From: Bacteroidales bacterium
GTDB taxonomy: Bacteria; Bacteroidota; Bacteroidia; Bacteroidales; UBA932
Assembly: GCA_017529425.1 (NCBI GenBank)
Contig: JAFXNQ010000050.1
Coordinates: forward strand, 1-64,000
Direction of reading: 5' to 3'
Length of the DNA stretch: 64,000 nucleotides
The notes under the pieces are model-generated. The model was not told the origin of the DNA, ran no database searches, and worked only from the letters and a program-made list of their open reading frames with translations. The position numbers and the translations under genes were made by a program. Positions 32,928 through 41,073 of this stretch are shown piece after piece; positions within the stretch are counted from its first letter, which is position 1; each line of letters starts with the position of its first letter.

Positions 32928-34431
32928 GTTTTTCATACTGTTTGTCTGCACCTTGATGGTGATATCTTCCTGCGGCAGCTGTTCCAAGAACCGCAAGCTG
33001 CCCGACGTGGACCCGGTGCCCCTGCCGCGCTACAACACCGGAATCACATTTTCCAGCAAGGCTATAAACACCACCGTCACATATGACATAATGCTCCCCA
33101 GGGAGTATAACGACAACAAGGAGAAACGGTACCCCGTGGTCTATTGCCTGCACGGCTATGGCGATGACAATACCTCATGGAACGGCCACTATATGGCCTG
33201 CGAAGCCAAGATCACCAGTCTGGAAAACAACGGCCTGGAGCCGATGATATACGTCTTCCCCAACGGCTGGAAGACCTACTGGTGCGACCGCTACGACGGC
33301 ACTTTCCCCTACATGACGATGCTGGCCACCGAGCTTGTTCCCCTTATCGATGCCACCTACCGCACAATTGCCGACCGGGGACACCGCGCCATCACCGGTT
33401 ATTCGATGGGCGGCTTCGGCGCCATGGTGACGGCTATGAAGCACCCCGAGCTCTTCTCAATGAGCGCTCCGCTGTCGATGTCTTTCCGCACCGACGAGCA
33501 ATATATGACCGAATCGCAAGATGGCTGGAACAACCAGTGGGGCAAGGTATTCGGAGGCGTGGGCCAGACCGGCGAAGGACGCATTACCGACTATTACAAG
33601 GCGCACTGCCCCCTGCACCAGTTTACCGCAGAGAATAGGGACAAATATTCTTCTGTACACTGGTTCCTTACCTGTGGCGACGACGAGCAGCAGCTGCTGT
33701 TCGCCAACGATGACCTGCACGTGATGATGCGCGACAACGGATATGAGCACGAGTATCGCGTAGGCAACGGCGGACACACCACTTCATACTGGAAAACCGC
33801 CCTCGAGGAGATTCTGCCCTGGTTCTCCGCACTGATGGCGGGAGAGACCACCTGGCAGAAGACTATCCGCGAAGTGGACGTGCCGCAGGGTTGCACTTTC
33901 ACCTCCGATGGAAATTATATCTCCGACGGATATGTTGCCGCAGGCAACAGTGGCGGCACCGCCCTTTTCATCGCCCACGACGGAGTATCGGAAGAGTGGC
34001 TCAAGAGCGCCATGGCCATAATCCAGCGCGGAATGACCTCCAAGAAGTTTGCCCTACTTCCCTGCAACCTGGAGGTCCGCACCCTGTCAGAGTGGGTAAG
34101 CTACTACAGGGATATATACCCCACCGACGCCTGTCAGGTACTGGCAATCGGCAAGGCTGGCACAGAGGCCATCCAGAAGCAGTCCCTCTTCAGCGCGCTC
34201 TACTTTGAGAGTGCTGAAATCAACGGCGACATTACCGTTTCCAGCGACAGGAGTTATTTCTTCACAGACACCGACGACGGCCCATATTACAAATCGGCCA
34301 ACGCCTTGTATAAAGCATGCAAGAGGGGCGGCGTGACGTTCGAATACCGCTGCCGCAACAATCTGGACGACGCACAGGCCAATTTCCTCACCGGGATAGA
34401 ATATGTAAAATCTAGTTTATATAACTTCTAA
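32914..34431 (+). CDS. Secreted alpha/beta-hydrolase esterase (CE1/esterase D-like) lipoprotein
   Basis: A 505-residue lipoprotein (MVISSC lipobox, counted from ATG 32914) with an esterase domain at about 35-310. It shows YPVVYCLHGYGDD (oxyanion region), the nucleophile elbow GYSMGG with Ser164, and a later GNGGHTTSYW with the probable catalytic His. This resembles feruloyl/acetyl esterases (CE1) and S-formylglutathione hydrolases. About 180 further residues (330-505) have no domain I recognise and contain a Gly/Ser-rich and Tyr-rich pattern. Within a ribose/ADP-ribose locus it could remove acyl groups from sugars or acylated ADP-ribose; this is inference. The start overlaps the previous gene. 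Confidence 0.8.
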   Translation: MMKNRFFILFVCTLMVISSCGSCSKNRKLPDVDPVPLPRYNTGITFSSKAINTTVTYDIMLPREYNDNKEKRYPVVYCLHGYGDDNTSWNGHYMACEAKITSLENNGLEPMIYVFPNGWKTYWCDRYDGTFPYMTMLATELVPLIDATYRTIADRGHRAITGYSMGGFGAMVTAMKHPELFSMSAPLSMSFRTDEQYMTESQDGWNNQWGKVFGGVGQTGEGRITDYYKAHCPLHQFTAENRDKYSSVHWFLTCGDDEQQLLFANDDLHVMMRDNGYEHEYRVGNGGHTTSYWKTALEEILPWFSALMAGETTWQKTIREVDVPQGCTFTSDGNYISDGYVAAGNSGGTALFIAHDGVSEEWLKSAMAIIQRGMTSKKFALLPCNLEVRTLSEWVSYYRDIYPTDACQVLAIGKAGTEAIQKQSLFSALYFESAEINGDITVSSDRSYFFTDTDDGPYYKSANALYKACKRGGVTFEYRCRNNLDDAQANFLTGIEYVKSSLYNF

Positions 34432-34465
34432 CAATCAATCACTAACCATTTAAATCAACAACAAA

Positions 34466-35191
34466 ATGAAAAAAGTTCTTTTTGCAATTGCAATGATTGC
34501 TGTTGTGGCTCTCTCCGGCTGCTCCAAACCCGAACCCAAGATTCAGAAGCGTCTTGTTATGTGCGGTGACGAGTGGGACAAGTATGCATTCACCTATGGC
34601 GCTGACGGCAAGATTTCCGTTGTAAACCGCAACGAGGGTGAGCGTACCTGGACTTTCACATGGAACGGCAACACCGCTACCGTTGCTTATGTAAAGGAAG
34701 GCGAAGTTCAGGATCCGTACACCTTTACCCTTGGCGCAAACGGTTTCGTATCTACCTATACCGACACCTGGGGTGACGTTCGCAACTGCACCTACGATGC
34801 AGAAGGCCACCTTCTCAAAGTTGACAAGGCAGGTGAGGTTAAGTGCAACTGCGTATGGAAAGACGGCGACCTGGAGAAATGGTCCCGCTTCAGCGACGGT
34901 GCTGAGCAGTTCAAGATCCAGAGCTTCCTGGTTGACGAGAACGTGGGTGGCATCTTCCCCGACGCTACCGACAAGGCAGGCATCGACCGCTGGATGATCG
35001 AGATCGGTCTCTTTGGCAAGCCCTCTAAACACCTCCTCGACCAGGCTACCTGGGACGGCAGCGGCGCTATCGCTGTTCAGACCTACGAGAAAGACGAGGA
35101 CGGCTTCGTAACCAAGGTCAGCAAGGTTTACGACGGCGGCGATCCCGAGATCTACGAGTACGCATGGGAAACCATCACTCCTGCTAAATAA
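34466..35191 (+). CDS. Small beta-repeat lipoprotein of unknown function
   Basis: A 241-residue lipoprotein (signal ending ALSGC, Cys20). The body is made of short repeated strands such as KYAFTYGADGKI, TFTLGANGFV, NCTYDAEGHLL and VQTYEKDEDGFV, like DUF4595 or YD-type repeats. The sequence is rich in aromatic and charged residues, with no catalytic motif. It may be a surface glycan-binding protein of the locus; this is inference from position. It has an A-rich leader and its own terminator, so it probably ends the main operon. Confidence 0.7.
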   Translation: MKKVLFAIAMIAVVALSGCSKPEPKIQKRLVMCGDEWDKYAFTYGADGKISVVNRNEGERTWTFTWNGNTATVAYVKEGEVQDPYTFTLGANGFVSTYTDTWGDVRNCTYDAEGHLLKVDKAGEVKCNCVWKDGDLEKWSRFSDGAEQFKIQSFLVDENVGGIFPDATDKAGIDRWMIEIGLFGKPSKHLLDQATWDGSGAIAVQTYEKDEDGFVTKVSKVYDGGDPEIYEYAWETITPAK

Positions 35192-35208
35192 TCCTTTCCG
35201 GGTTTTTC

Positions 35209-35240
35209 AAAAAGTCCGACTCTCCGGAGCCGGACTTTTT
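35209..35240 (+). terminator. Intrinsic terminator between the small lipoprotein and GH127
   Basis: AAAAAGTCCG (35209-35218) pairs with CGGACTTTTT (35231-35240), followed by TT. The hairpin ends the ribose operon and is immediately followed by the GH127 gene's probable -7 box. Confidence 0.85.
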
Positions 35241-35243
35241 TTG

Positions 35244-35251
35244 TACCTTAG
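35244..35251 (+). promoter_or_regulatory. Near-consensus -7 box for the GH127 gene
   Basis: TACCTTAG differs from TAnnTTTG at one base and lies four bases before the ATG. It would give a leaderless message. There is no clear -33 element. Confidence 0.3.
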
Positions 35252-35255
35252 CTGT

Positions 35256-37118
35256 ATGAAAAACTTTATCCCTTTGCTGACTGTTGCCGCTGCTGCAATT
35301 GTTGTTGCTGCCTGCTCCGGCAACGAAACATCCGACACACATAAACTCATTACCCCGGTCGGTTTTGCCGACGTGAAAATTGACGACGCATTCTGGAGCC
35401 CCAGACTGCAGAGCCACAAGGATGTAACCCTGCAGGTTTGCATTGACCAGATTGAGAACCAGACCGGCCGAATACGCAATTTTGAGAATGCCGCCAAGGG
35501 AACCGGCGAACACTCGGGAATATACTTTGACGATTCCGACGTGTACAAGGCGCTGGAGGGGATGGCCTATTCGCTGCAGAACAACCCTGACCCTGAACTG
35601 GAGGCCAAGTGTGACGAATGGATAGACAAGTTTGCCGCAGCCCAGCAGGATGACGGCTACATTAACACATACTATACCCTGACCGGGCTGGACGGGCGCT
35701 GGATTGACATGACCCGGCACGAGATGTACTGCGCCGGCCATATGACAGAGGCGGCGGTGGCATACTACAACGTCACCGGCAAGCGCAAGCTGCTGGATGT
35801 CGCCATACGGATGGCAGACCATATGATGACCGTCTTCGGCCCCGGCAAGCGCCACTGGGTCCCCGGACACGAAGAGATAGAGTTGGCGCTGGTCAAACTG
35901 TTCCAGGCCACCGGCAAGAAAAAATACCTCGATTTCGCCGAGTGGCTGATAGACGAACGCGGCCACGGCTACGGCACATGGGGCAACCCTCCCGAGCCTT
36001 GGGAGGCTGAATACTTCCAGGATGACAAGCCCGTGCGCGAGATGACCGACATAGCCGGACACGCCGTGCGCGCCATGTATTTATACTGCGGAATGGCCGA
36101 CGTTGCCGCATACACCGGAGACCAGGGCTATATCGACGCCCTGAACCGCCTCTGGGACGATGTGGTACTGCGCAACATGTACATTACCGGCGGCATCGGG
36201 CAGAGCTCCCACAACGAGGGGTTCACCAACGATTACAGCCTTCCCAATCTGACCGCTTACTGCGAGACTTGCGCCTCTGTGGGGATGGTGCTCTGGAACT
36301 GGCGTATGAACCAGTTTACTGCCGATTCCAAGTATATCGATGTGCTGGAGCGTGCGCTCTACAACGGTGCACTGGCGGGTATATCGCTGGAAGGGAACAA
36401 CTTCTTTTACGTTAATCCCCTGGAATCTATGGGCAATCATCACCGCCAGGCATGGTACGGCTGCGCCTGCTGTCCCAGCCAGATTTGCCGCTTCCTCCCC
36501 TCGATTGGCAACTACATCTACGGCGTTGCCAAGGACGGCATCTACGTAAACCTCTATATGGGCAATACCGCCACCATGAAACTGGGCCGCCGCAAGGTAA
36601 CACTGACCCAGGAGACCGAATATCCATGGGACAGAAACGTGACAATCACCGTGGGTACCGGGAAACCTCTTAAAACCATTCTTCGGCTCCGGCTGCCCAA
36701 CTGGTGCCACAGCTGCTCGGTTTCACTTAACGGACAGGCCGTAGATACACGCATCCACAAAGGATACGCAGAGATAGACCGCGAATGGAACAATGGTGAC
36801 CAGATTCTGCTGACTTTTGATATGCCGGTAGAGATGGTGGCCGCCGACCCCCGCGTGAAGGAAGACGAAGGGATGCGTGCAGTGCAGCGCGGACCGCTGG
36901 TATACTGCATGGAAGAGGTTGACAACCCCGACTACGACAATCTCTGCCTATCTTCTGATGCCCAGTTCGGGACCACCTGGGAAGGAGACCTGCTGCACGG
37001 CATAACGACAATCACCGCCACCTGCGGCGAACGGACCCTCAAGCTCATCCCCTACTACGCCTGGGACAACCGCGCCCCCGGCAAGATGCGGGTCTGGATA
37101 CCATTTACGGACAAATAG
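35256..37118 (+). CDS. GH127 (DUF1680) beta-L-arabinofuranosidase-type lipoprotein
   Basis: A 620-residue lipoprotein (signal ending VVAAC, about Cys22) with an (alpha/alpha)6 barrel of family GH127. The five catalytic and zinc residues of HypBA1 are all present at nearly the same numbers: acid/base Glu321, zinc ligands Glu337 and Cys339 (CETC), and the pair Cys405-Cys406 (GCACCPS), where Cys405 would be the nucleophile. Known GH127 enzymes release beta-L-arabinofuranose. It lies after the terminator of the ribose operon and converges on hicB with five bases between. Its furanosidase activity matches a locus directed at pentofuranosides. Confidence 0.9.
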   Translation: MKNFIPLLTVAAAAIVVAACSGNETSDTHKLITPVGFADVKIDDAFWSPRLQSHKDVTLQVCIDQIENQTGRIRNFENAAKGTGEHSGIYFDDSDVYKALEGMAYSLQNNPDPELEAKCDEWIDKFAAAQQDDGYINTYYTLTGLDGRWIDMTRHEMYCAGHMTEAAVAYYNVTGKRKLLDVAIRMADHMMTVFGPGKRHWVPGHEEIELALVKLFQATGKKKYLDFAEWLIDERGHGYGTWGNPPEPWEAEYFQDDKPVREMTDIAGHAVRAMYLYCGMADVAAYTGDQGYIDALNRLWDDVVLRNMYITGGIGQSSHNEGFTNDYSLPNLTAYCETCASVGMVLWNWRMNQFTADSKYIDVLERALYNGALAGISLEGNNFFYVNPLESMGNHHRQAWYGCACCPSQICRFLPSIGNYIYGVAKDGIYVNLYMGNTATMKLGRRKVTLTQETEYPWDRNVTITVGTGKPLKTILRLRLPNWCHSCSVSLNGQAVDTRIHKGYAEIDREWNNGDQILLTFDMPVEMVAADPRVKEDEGMRAVQRGPLVYCMEEVDNPDYDNLCLSSDAQFGTTWEGDLLHGITTITATCGERTLKLIPYYAWDNRAPGKMRVWIPFTDK

Positions 37119-37123
37119 CCGTT

Positions 37124-37525
37124 CTATGCGAACCGTACTGCCGTCAGTTCGCGGGCAAAGCGCTCCACACCCTGCTGAATCTTGTCAATTGTCTTACGAG
37201 TAGGTTTGCGGCGACCGTGGAGATAGTGACCGAGTTGAGCTTGATTGACGCCGGTAATTATCTCCAGCCCGGCAAGACTGAAGGTTTTGCTGTATGCCGC
37301 AAGAAAACTCTCAGTATCGTAAAAGAATTCGTATTCGATTTCTTCGAAGGGTTTGCCTATTCTGCGATAAAAATCGCGCATACCGTCGTAAGCCAGATCA
37401 AAGTCATGCATCGTTTCTTCTACTGTCTGACCTTCACCTATAAGCCCGTAATCCAGATCATTATCTTCCATATAGGCGGAATACTCGTCCTTACCTTTTT
37501 CTATAAATACCTTTATTTTCTTCAT
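37124..37525 (-). CDS. hicB: HicB-family antitoxin
   Basis: A 133-residue antitoxin. Residues about 5-60 are the HicB partial RNase H fold (EYSAYMEDNDLDYGLIGEGQ, TVEETMHDFDLAYDGM). Residues about 82-128 form an XRE-type helix-turn-helix (GLEIITGVNQAQLGHYLHG) for operator binding. It should neutralise HicA and repress the pair. Its start overlaps the hicA stop by ATGA, the usual toxin-first order. Confidence 0.88.
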   Translation of the reverse strand: MKKIKVFIEKGKDEYSAYMEDNDLDYGLIGEGQTVEETMHDFDLAYDGMRDFYRRIGKPFEEIEYEFFYDTESFLAAYSKTFSLAGLEIITGVNQAQLGHYLHGRRKPTRKTIDKIQQGVERFARELTAVRFA

Positions 37526-37710
37526 CTTAATCCTGCGTCTTTCAATATTGAGTGTAAAGTTTTGGGGTTCACTTCAAAACTCGCATGGTTGCTCATCCTG
37601 AACAGTTTTCCAGTTCTCGGACTATACCATAAAGGGTGGCCACTTTGTTCTTGCCCAGTATTATAACACCCTATCCTCCTCAGTTTCCTTTCAAGCTCAC
37701 TATACTTCAT
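37522..37710 (-). CDS. hicA: HicA-family mRNA interferase toxin
   Basis: A 62-residue YcfA/HicA toxin with double-stranded-RNA-binding-like fold. It has KLRRIGCYNTGQEQSGHPLWYSP, in which His36 or so is the catalytic histidine, then FRMSNHASFEVNPKTLHSILKDAGL. It cleaves mRNA and tmRNA to stop translation under stress. I start at ATG 37710; the 37743 start would add an untypical leader. The promoter box lies two bases before this ATG. Confidence 0.88.
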   Translation of the reverse strand: MKYSELERKLRRIGCYNTGQEQSGHPLWYSPRTGKLFRMSNHASFEVNPKTLHSILKDAGLR

Positions 37711-37712
37711 CA

Positions 37713-37744
37713 CAAACGTATAAAAAATCCTACTACTTGGCAAA
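37713..37744 (-). promoter_or_regulatory. hicAB promoter
   Basis: On the minus strand TTTG (37741-37744), 20 bases, then TACGTTTG (37713-37720). The start codon is only two bases after the -7 box, so the message is likely leaderless. HicB would be expected to bind here. Confidence 0.55.
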
Positions 37745-37745
37745 T

Positions 37746-39272
37746 TTATCTTTCGAAGCGGTCGAGGTTGCGGTATTGCAGGGCCTCAGCGATAGCTTCC
37801 TGAGTGATATCCTTCTCGCCAGCAAGGTCCGATATGGTCCGGGACAGTTTCAGTATCCGGCTGTATGCACGTGCAGAGAGGCCCAGCCTGTCTATGATTT
37901 TGTCCAGAAACTCCCGCTGCTTCACCGTGAGCTGGCAGTATCTGGTGAGCATGTTTGCCGACATTGCAGAATTGGTAAAAATCCCCTCTGAGGCAGACCG
38001 ACGCTGCTGTATTGCCCTGGCACGGGCAACACGGGCCGCAATTGCGCTGCTGGGCTCCGCCGACGGCTCTGACACGAGCAATTCTGACGGGACCCTCTCA
38101 ACGTAAACATGCATGTCTATGCGGTCCATCAAGGGGCCCGATACCCGGGAGAGATAGTGCGCAATCTCCCGTTCGGAGCACTTGCACTTGTGTGTCGGAT
38201 CTCCATAATAGCCGCACGGACAAGGATTCATAGATGCTACAAACATAAACTCACAAGGATACTCTACACGGTAGCGTGCCCGCGATATCACTATCTTTCC
38301 GTCCTCCAACGGCTGCCTCAGCAGATCCAGGGTCATCTTGCTGAACTGCGTCACCTCGTCCAGATAGAGCACCCCGTTATGAGCAAGCGAAATCTCCCCG
38401 GGCATAGCCATTGCACCGCCACCCAGCAGCGACACCACGCTGGCGCTGTTGTGAGGTGACCGGAAGGGGCGCTCCAGCAACAGGCCGCACCTCCCGATTG
38501 ACTTTCCCGCCACAGAATAAATCTTGCTGGTCTGCACCGATTCTTCTTTGGTCATCGGGGGCAGTATAGACGGCATACAGCTGGCCATCAGGGTCTTGCC
38601 GCACCCGGGACTCCCAATTAGAATAAGGTTGTGCCCCCCGGCGGCAGCAATTTCCAGCCCGCGTTTTGCCACTTGCTGGCCTTTTACATCTTTGAAATCG
38701 TTAGAGATGCTGGGGATAAAAGCCCCCTGCTGCGGACGCTGCATCACGAACGACTCGGACTCTATATCACCGTTGAGTATCGCTATCACATCGGCCAGAG
38801 TGCGCACGCCGTAGATGGTCACTCCCTCCAGATCCACCGCCTCCATTGCCGAGTCGTGCGGCAAAATGAACTTGGAAAAGCCTCGCTCGCGGCTGGTATC
38901 GGCAATAGGCAGGGCGCCATAGATGTCTCGTATCTTGCCATCCAGCGCCAGCTCCCCCATTACAATAAAGTCAGAGAGGCGGGAGGCATCAATCACCTCC
39001 ATGGCACACAACAGCGCCACGGCAATTGCCAGATCGAAAGAAGAGCCCTCCTTGCGGATATCAGCGGGTGCCAGATTTATGACAACACGCTTGCCCGGAA
39101 TCGAGTAGCCATAGCTGCGCAAGGCGGTTGTGATGCGCATAAGGCTCTCCTTAACAGCAATGTCGGGCATCCCGACTATGTACAATCCTATCCCGGCCGA
39201 GATATCGGCCTCTACCGTGACGGTCACCACCTGCAACCCGATGCATGCCGCCGCGTATGTCTTGCAAATCAT
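37746..39272 (-). CDS. YifB/ComM-family Mg-chelatase-like AAA+ ATPase
   Basis: A 508-residue protein of the ComM/YifB family. An N-terminal Lon-substrate-like domain (about 1-170) is followed by an Mg-chelatase AAA+ core with Walker A GSPGCGKT near residue 220 and Walker B VLYLDEV. A PCPCGYYGD zinc-like motif near 358 and a C-terminal four-helix bundle follow. ComM in Vibrio is a branch-migration helicase for natural transformation. No competence genes are near. A TAAATTTG box at 39287-39294 (minus strand) is its likely promoter. Confidence 0.92.
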   Translation of the reverse strand: MICKTYAAACIGLQVVTVTVEADISAGIGLYIVGMPDIAVKESLMRITTALRSYGYSIPGKRVVINLAPADIRKEGSSFDLAIAVALLCAMEVIDASRLSDFIVMGELALDGKIRDIYGALPIADTSRERGFSKFILPHDSAMEAVDLEGVTIYGVRTLADVIAILNGDIESESFVMQRPQQGAFIPSISNDFKDVKGQQVAKRGLEIAAAGGHNLILIGSPGCGKTLMASCMPSILPPMTKEESVQTSKIYSVAGKSIGRCGLLLERPFRSPHNSASVVSLLGGGAMAMPGEISLAHNGVLYLDEVTQFSKMTLDLLRQPLEDGKIVISRARYRVEYPCEFMFVASMNPCPCGYYGDPTHKCKCSEREIAHYLSRVSGPLMDRIDMHVYVERVPSELLVSEPSAEPSSAIAARVARARAIQQRRSASEGIFTNSAMSANMLTRYCQLTVKQREFLDKIIDRLGLSARAYSRILKLSRTISDLAGEKDITQEAIAEALQYRNLDRFER

Positions 39273-39286
39273 AATGTTTTTTCTGG

Positions 39287-39294
39287 CAAATTTA
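39287..39294 (-). promoter_or_regulatory. -7 box of the ComM-like gene
   Basis: Exact TAAATTTG on the minus strand, 14 bases from the ATG. The plus-strand stretch 39295-39415 up to the TPR gene's box holds no gene. Confidence 0.4.
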
Positions 39295-39415
39295 GGTCTG
39301 CCCGACCTGCTGTCATACTCTTAAAACTTCCATGCTGTCAAGTTTTTATGTTTTTAAAATGATGTATGCGTTTTCAAAAAAGGAGGTTGGACTGGTTTTT
39401 GTTAAAAGATATCCG

Positions 39416-39423
39416 TAATTTTG
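39416..39423 (+). promoter_or_regulatory. -7 box of the TPR gene, adjacent to its ATG
   Basis: Exact TAATTTTG six bases before ATG 39430, implying a leaderless message. An aggagg string at 39381-39386 lies upstream of the box and so cannot serve this start. Confidence 0.45.
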
Positions 39424-39429
39424 TGTGAT

Positions 39430-41073
39430 ATGATAAAGAGGTTCAGATTTTTCCTGATTTCACTTGCTTTCTGCCTGTACTTTGCAACGGGGGCAAACGC
39501 CCAGTCAGAGGCATTTATCGAGGCCATCCGGCTCTACTATGCAAACGATGTTAGGGCGGCGTATAACCAATTCAAAAAAGTTATTGCAGAAGAGCCAGAC
39601 AACGACGCTGCATACTACTACCTGAGCACCATGCTGCGCGACACCTCCGCTTGCGCCGAACAACTTGAGAAGGCAGTGGCGCTGGACCCCGATAACTACT
39701 GGTATAACTACTCCCTGTCGCAGAACTATATCTCTCAGGGCAAGTATGAAGACGCTGCCGAGATTCTGGAGAAACTGGCAGCCGACCACCCCAAGAAGAC
39801 CTCCCTCTACACCGATCTGATTGGAGTGTACAGCGCCTCCAAACAGTACGACAAGGCTTTGGATGCCATTGACAAGATAGAGAACAGAGTGGGTCCTTCC
39901 GATGCACTGGCCACCATCCGCACAGATATGCTGCTCTCACAGGGCAAAGCCCAGGAAGCCTACGACTATATGCTGGGCTATTACCAGCAGCACCGGTCTC
40001 CGCGGGCAGCCTGCTTTCTGGCGCAGTATAACGCCGCCAGCTTCAACAACCAGGAGGCGCTGAGGTTTTATGACGAGGCTTTGGAGATGAACCCGTTCGA
40101 CACCGAGGCCCGCTATGGCAAAGCTCACGTACACAGGGCCATGGGGCAATATGACCTCTACTTTGAGAACATTAACCCCTTCCTGGCAAACCCGGACATA
40201 CTCCCCTCTGCCAAGGCAGAATATATGTCTGACGTGCTGCAGCAGCAACAGTTTGTATTCACCTTCGCACCTCAGGTGGATACGATGATGATGAATCTCT
40301 ACGCCAGCGCCCCGGCCGATTCGTCGATATGCGCCCTCACCAGCACCTATCTCTATCAGCGGGGACGGGTGGATGACGCCCTGTTGCTTGCAAAACTCAA
40401 CGCAGACAACTATCCTGAGAGCTACAACCTCAATTTCACATATCCTCTGATGCAATATTACAGCGGCGATTATCCCGCCGTGACAGCAAGTGCCACCGTT
40501 GCCCTCCAGCGGTTCCCTGACGATTGCGATTTGCTGCAGCTGCGCGCCTCCAGTTTCTGGCAGATGGGCGAATATGACAGTGCCATTGAGGATTACGTTA
40601 CCTGCGCCGAGGCCGCGCAAAAGGGGAGCGACATCCATCTGCGCTGCTACAGCGCATTGGGTGACCTGTACCACCTCAAGGGGGATCAGAAGGCAGCCTT
40701 TGGCTATTACGACAAAGCTCTGAAGATTGACCCCAACTACGTCCCGGTGCTTAACAACTATGCATACTACATCAGTGAACGCTATCCCACCCCGGTAAAC
40801 AGGGCGACCAGAGACCTTAAAAAAGCCCTTGACATGAGCCGTATCACCATAGAGAAGGAGCCAGACAATGCCACATACCTGGACACATACGCCTGGATCC
40901 TGCACCTTATGGGACTCGACCTTGAGGCGAAGGCCCATTTCAAACACGCCATGATTCATGGAGGCAAGGAGAGCGGGGTTATCCTGAGGCATTACGCCAC
41001 CGTGCTTAAAGCCCTTGGGGAGAATGATTTGGCAGAGATTTATTCAGATCAGGCATCCAGGTTGGGAGAATGA
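39430..41073 (+). CDS. Secreted tetratricopeptide-repeat protein
   Basis: A 547-residue exported protein with a signal peptide (cleavage near GANAQ). The rest is a solenoid of TPR units; examples are DAAYYYLSTMLRDTS, YWYNYSLSQNYISQGKYEDAAEIL (two adjoining helices), and the late YVPVLNNYAYYISER. It probably acts as a scaffold in the periplasm. The EnvC-like gene follows with an ATGA overlap, so a role in cell-wall or division regulation is plausible (inference). I use ATG 39430; the TTG at 39421 lies within the promoter box. Confidence 0.82.
   Translation: MIKRFRFFLISLAFCLYFATGANAQSEAFIEAIRLYYANDVRAAYNQFKKVIAEEPDNDAAYYYLSTMLRDTSACAEQLEKAVALDPDNYWYNYSLSQNYISQGKYEDAAEILEKLAADHPKKTSLYTDLIGVYSASKQYDKALDAIDKIENRVGPSDALATIRTDMLLSQGKAQEAYDYMLGYYQQHRSPRAACFLAQYNAASFNNQEALRFYDEALEMNPFDTEARYGKAHVHRAMGQYDLYFENINPFLANPDILPSAKAEYMSDVLQQQQFVFTFAPQVDTMMMNLYASAPADSSICALTSTYLYQRGRVDDALLLAKLNADNYPESYNLNFTYPLMQYYSGDYPAVTASATVALQRFPDDCDLLQLRASSFWQMGEYDSAIEDYVTCAEAAQKGSDIHLRCYSALGDLYHLKGDQKAAFGYYDKALKIDPNYVPVLNNYAYYISERYPTPVNRATRDLKKALDMSRITIEKEPDNATYLDTYAWILHLMGLDLEAKAHFKHAMIHGGKESGVILRHYATVLKALGENDLAEIYSDQASRLGE

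Noticed and set aside
39381-39386. aggagg as a ribosome binding site for the TPR gene
   Set aside because: It lies upstream of the -7 box and about 44 bases from the ATG, so it is not in the message.
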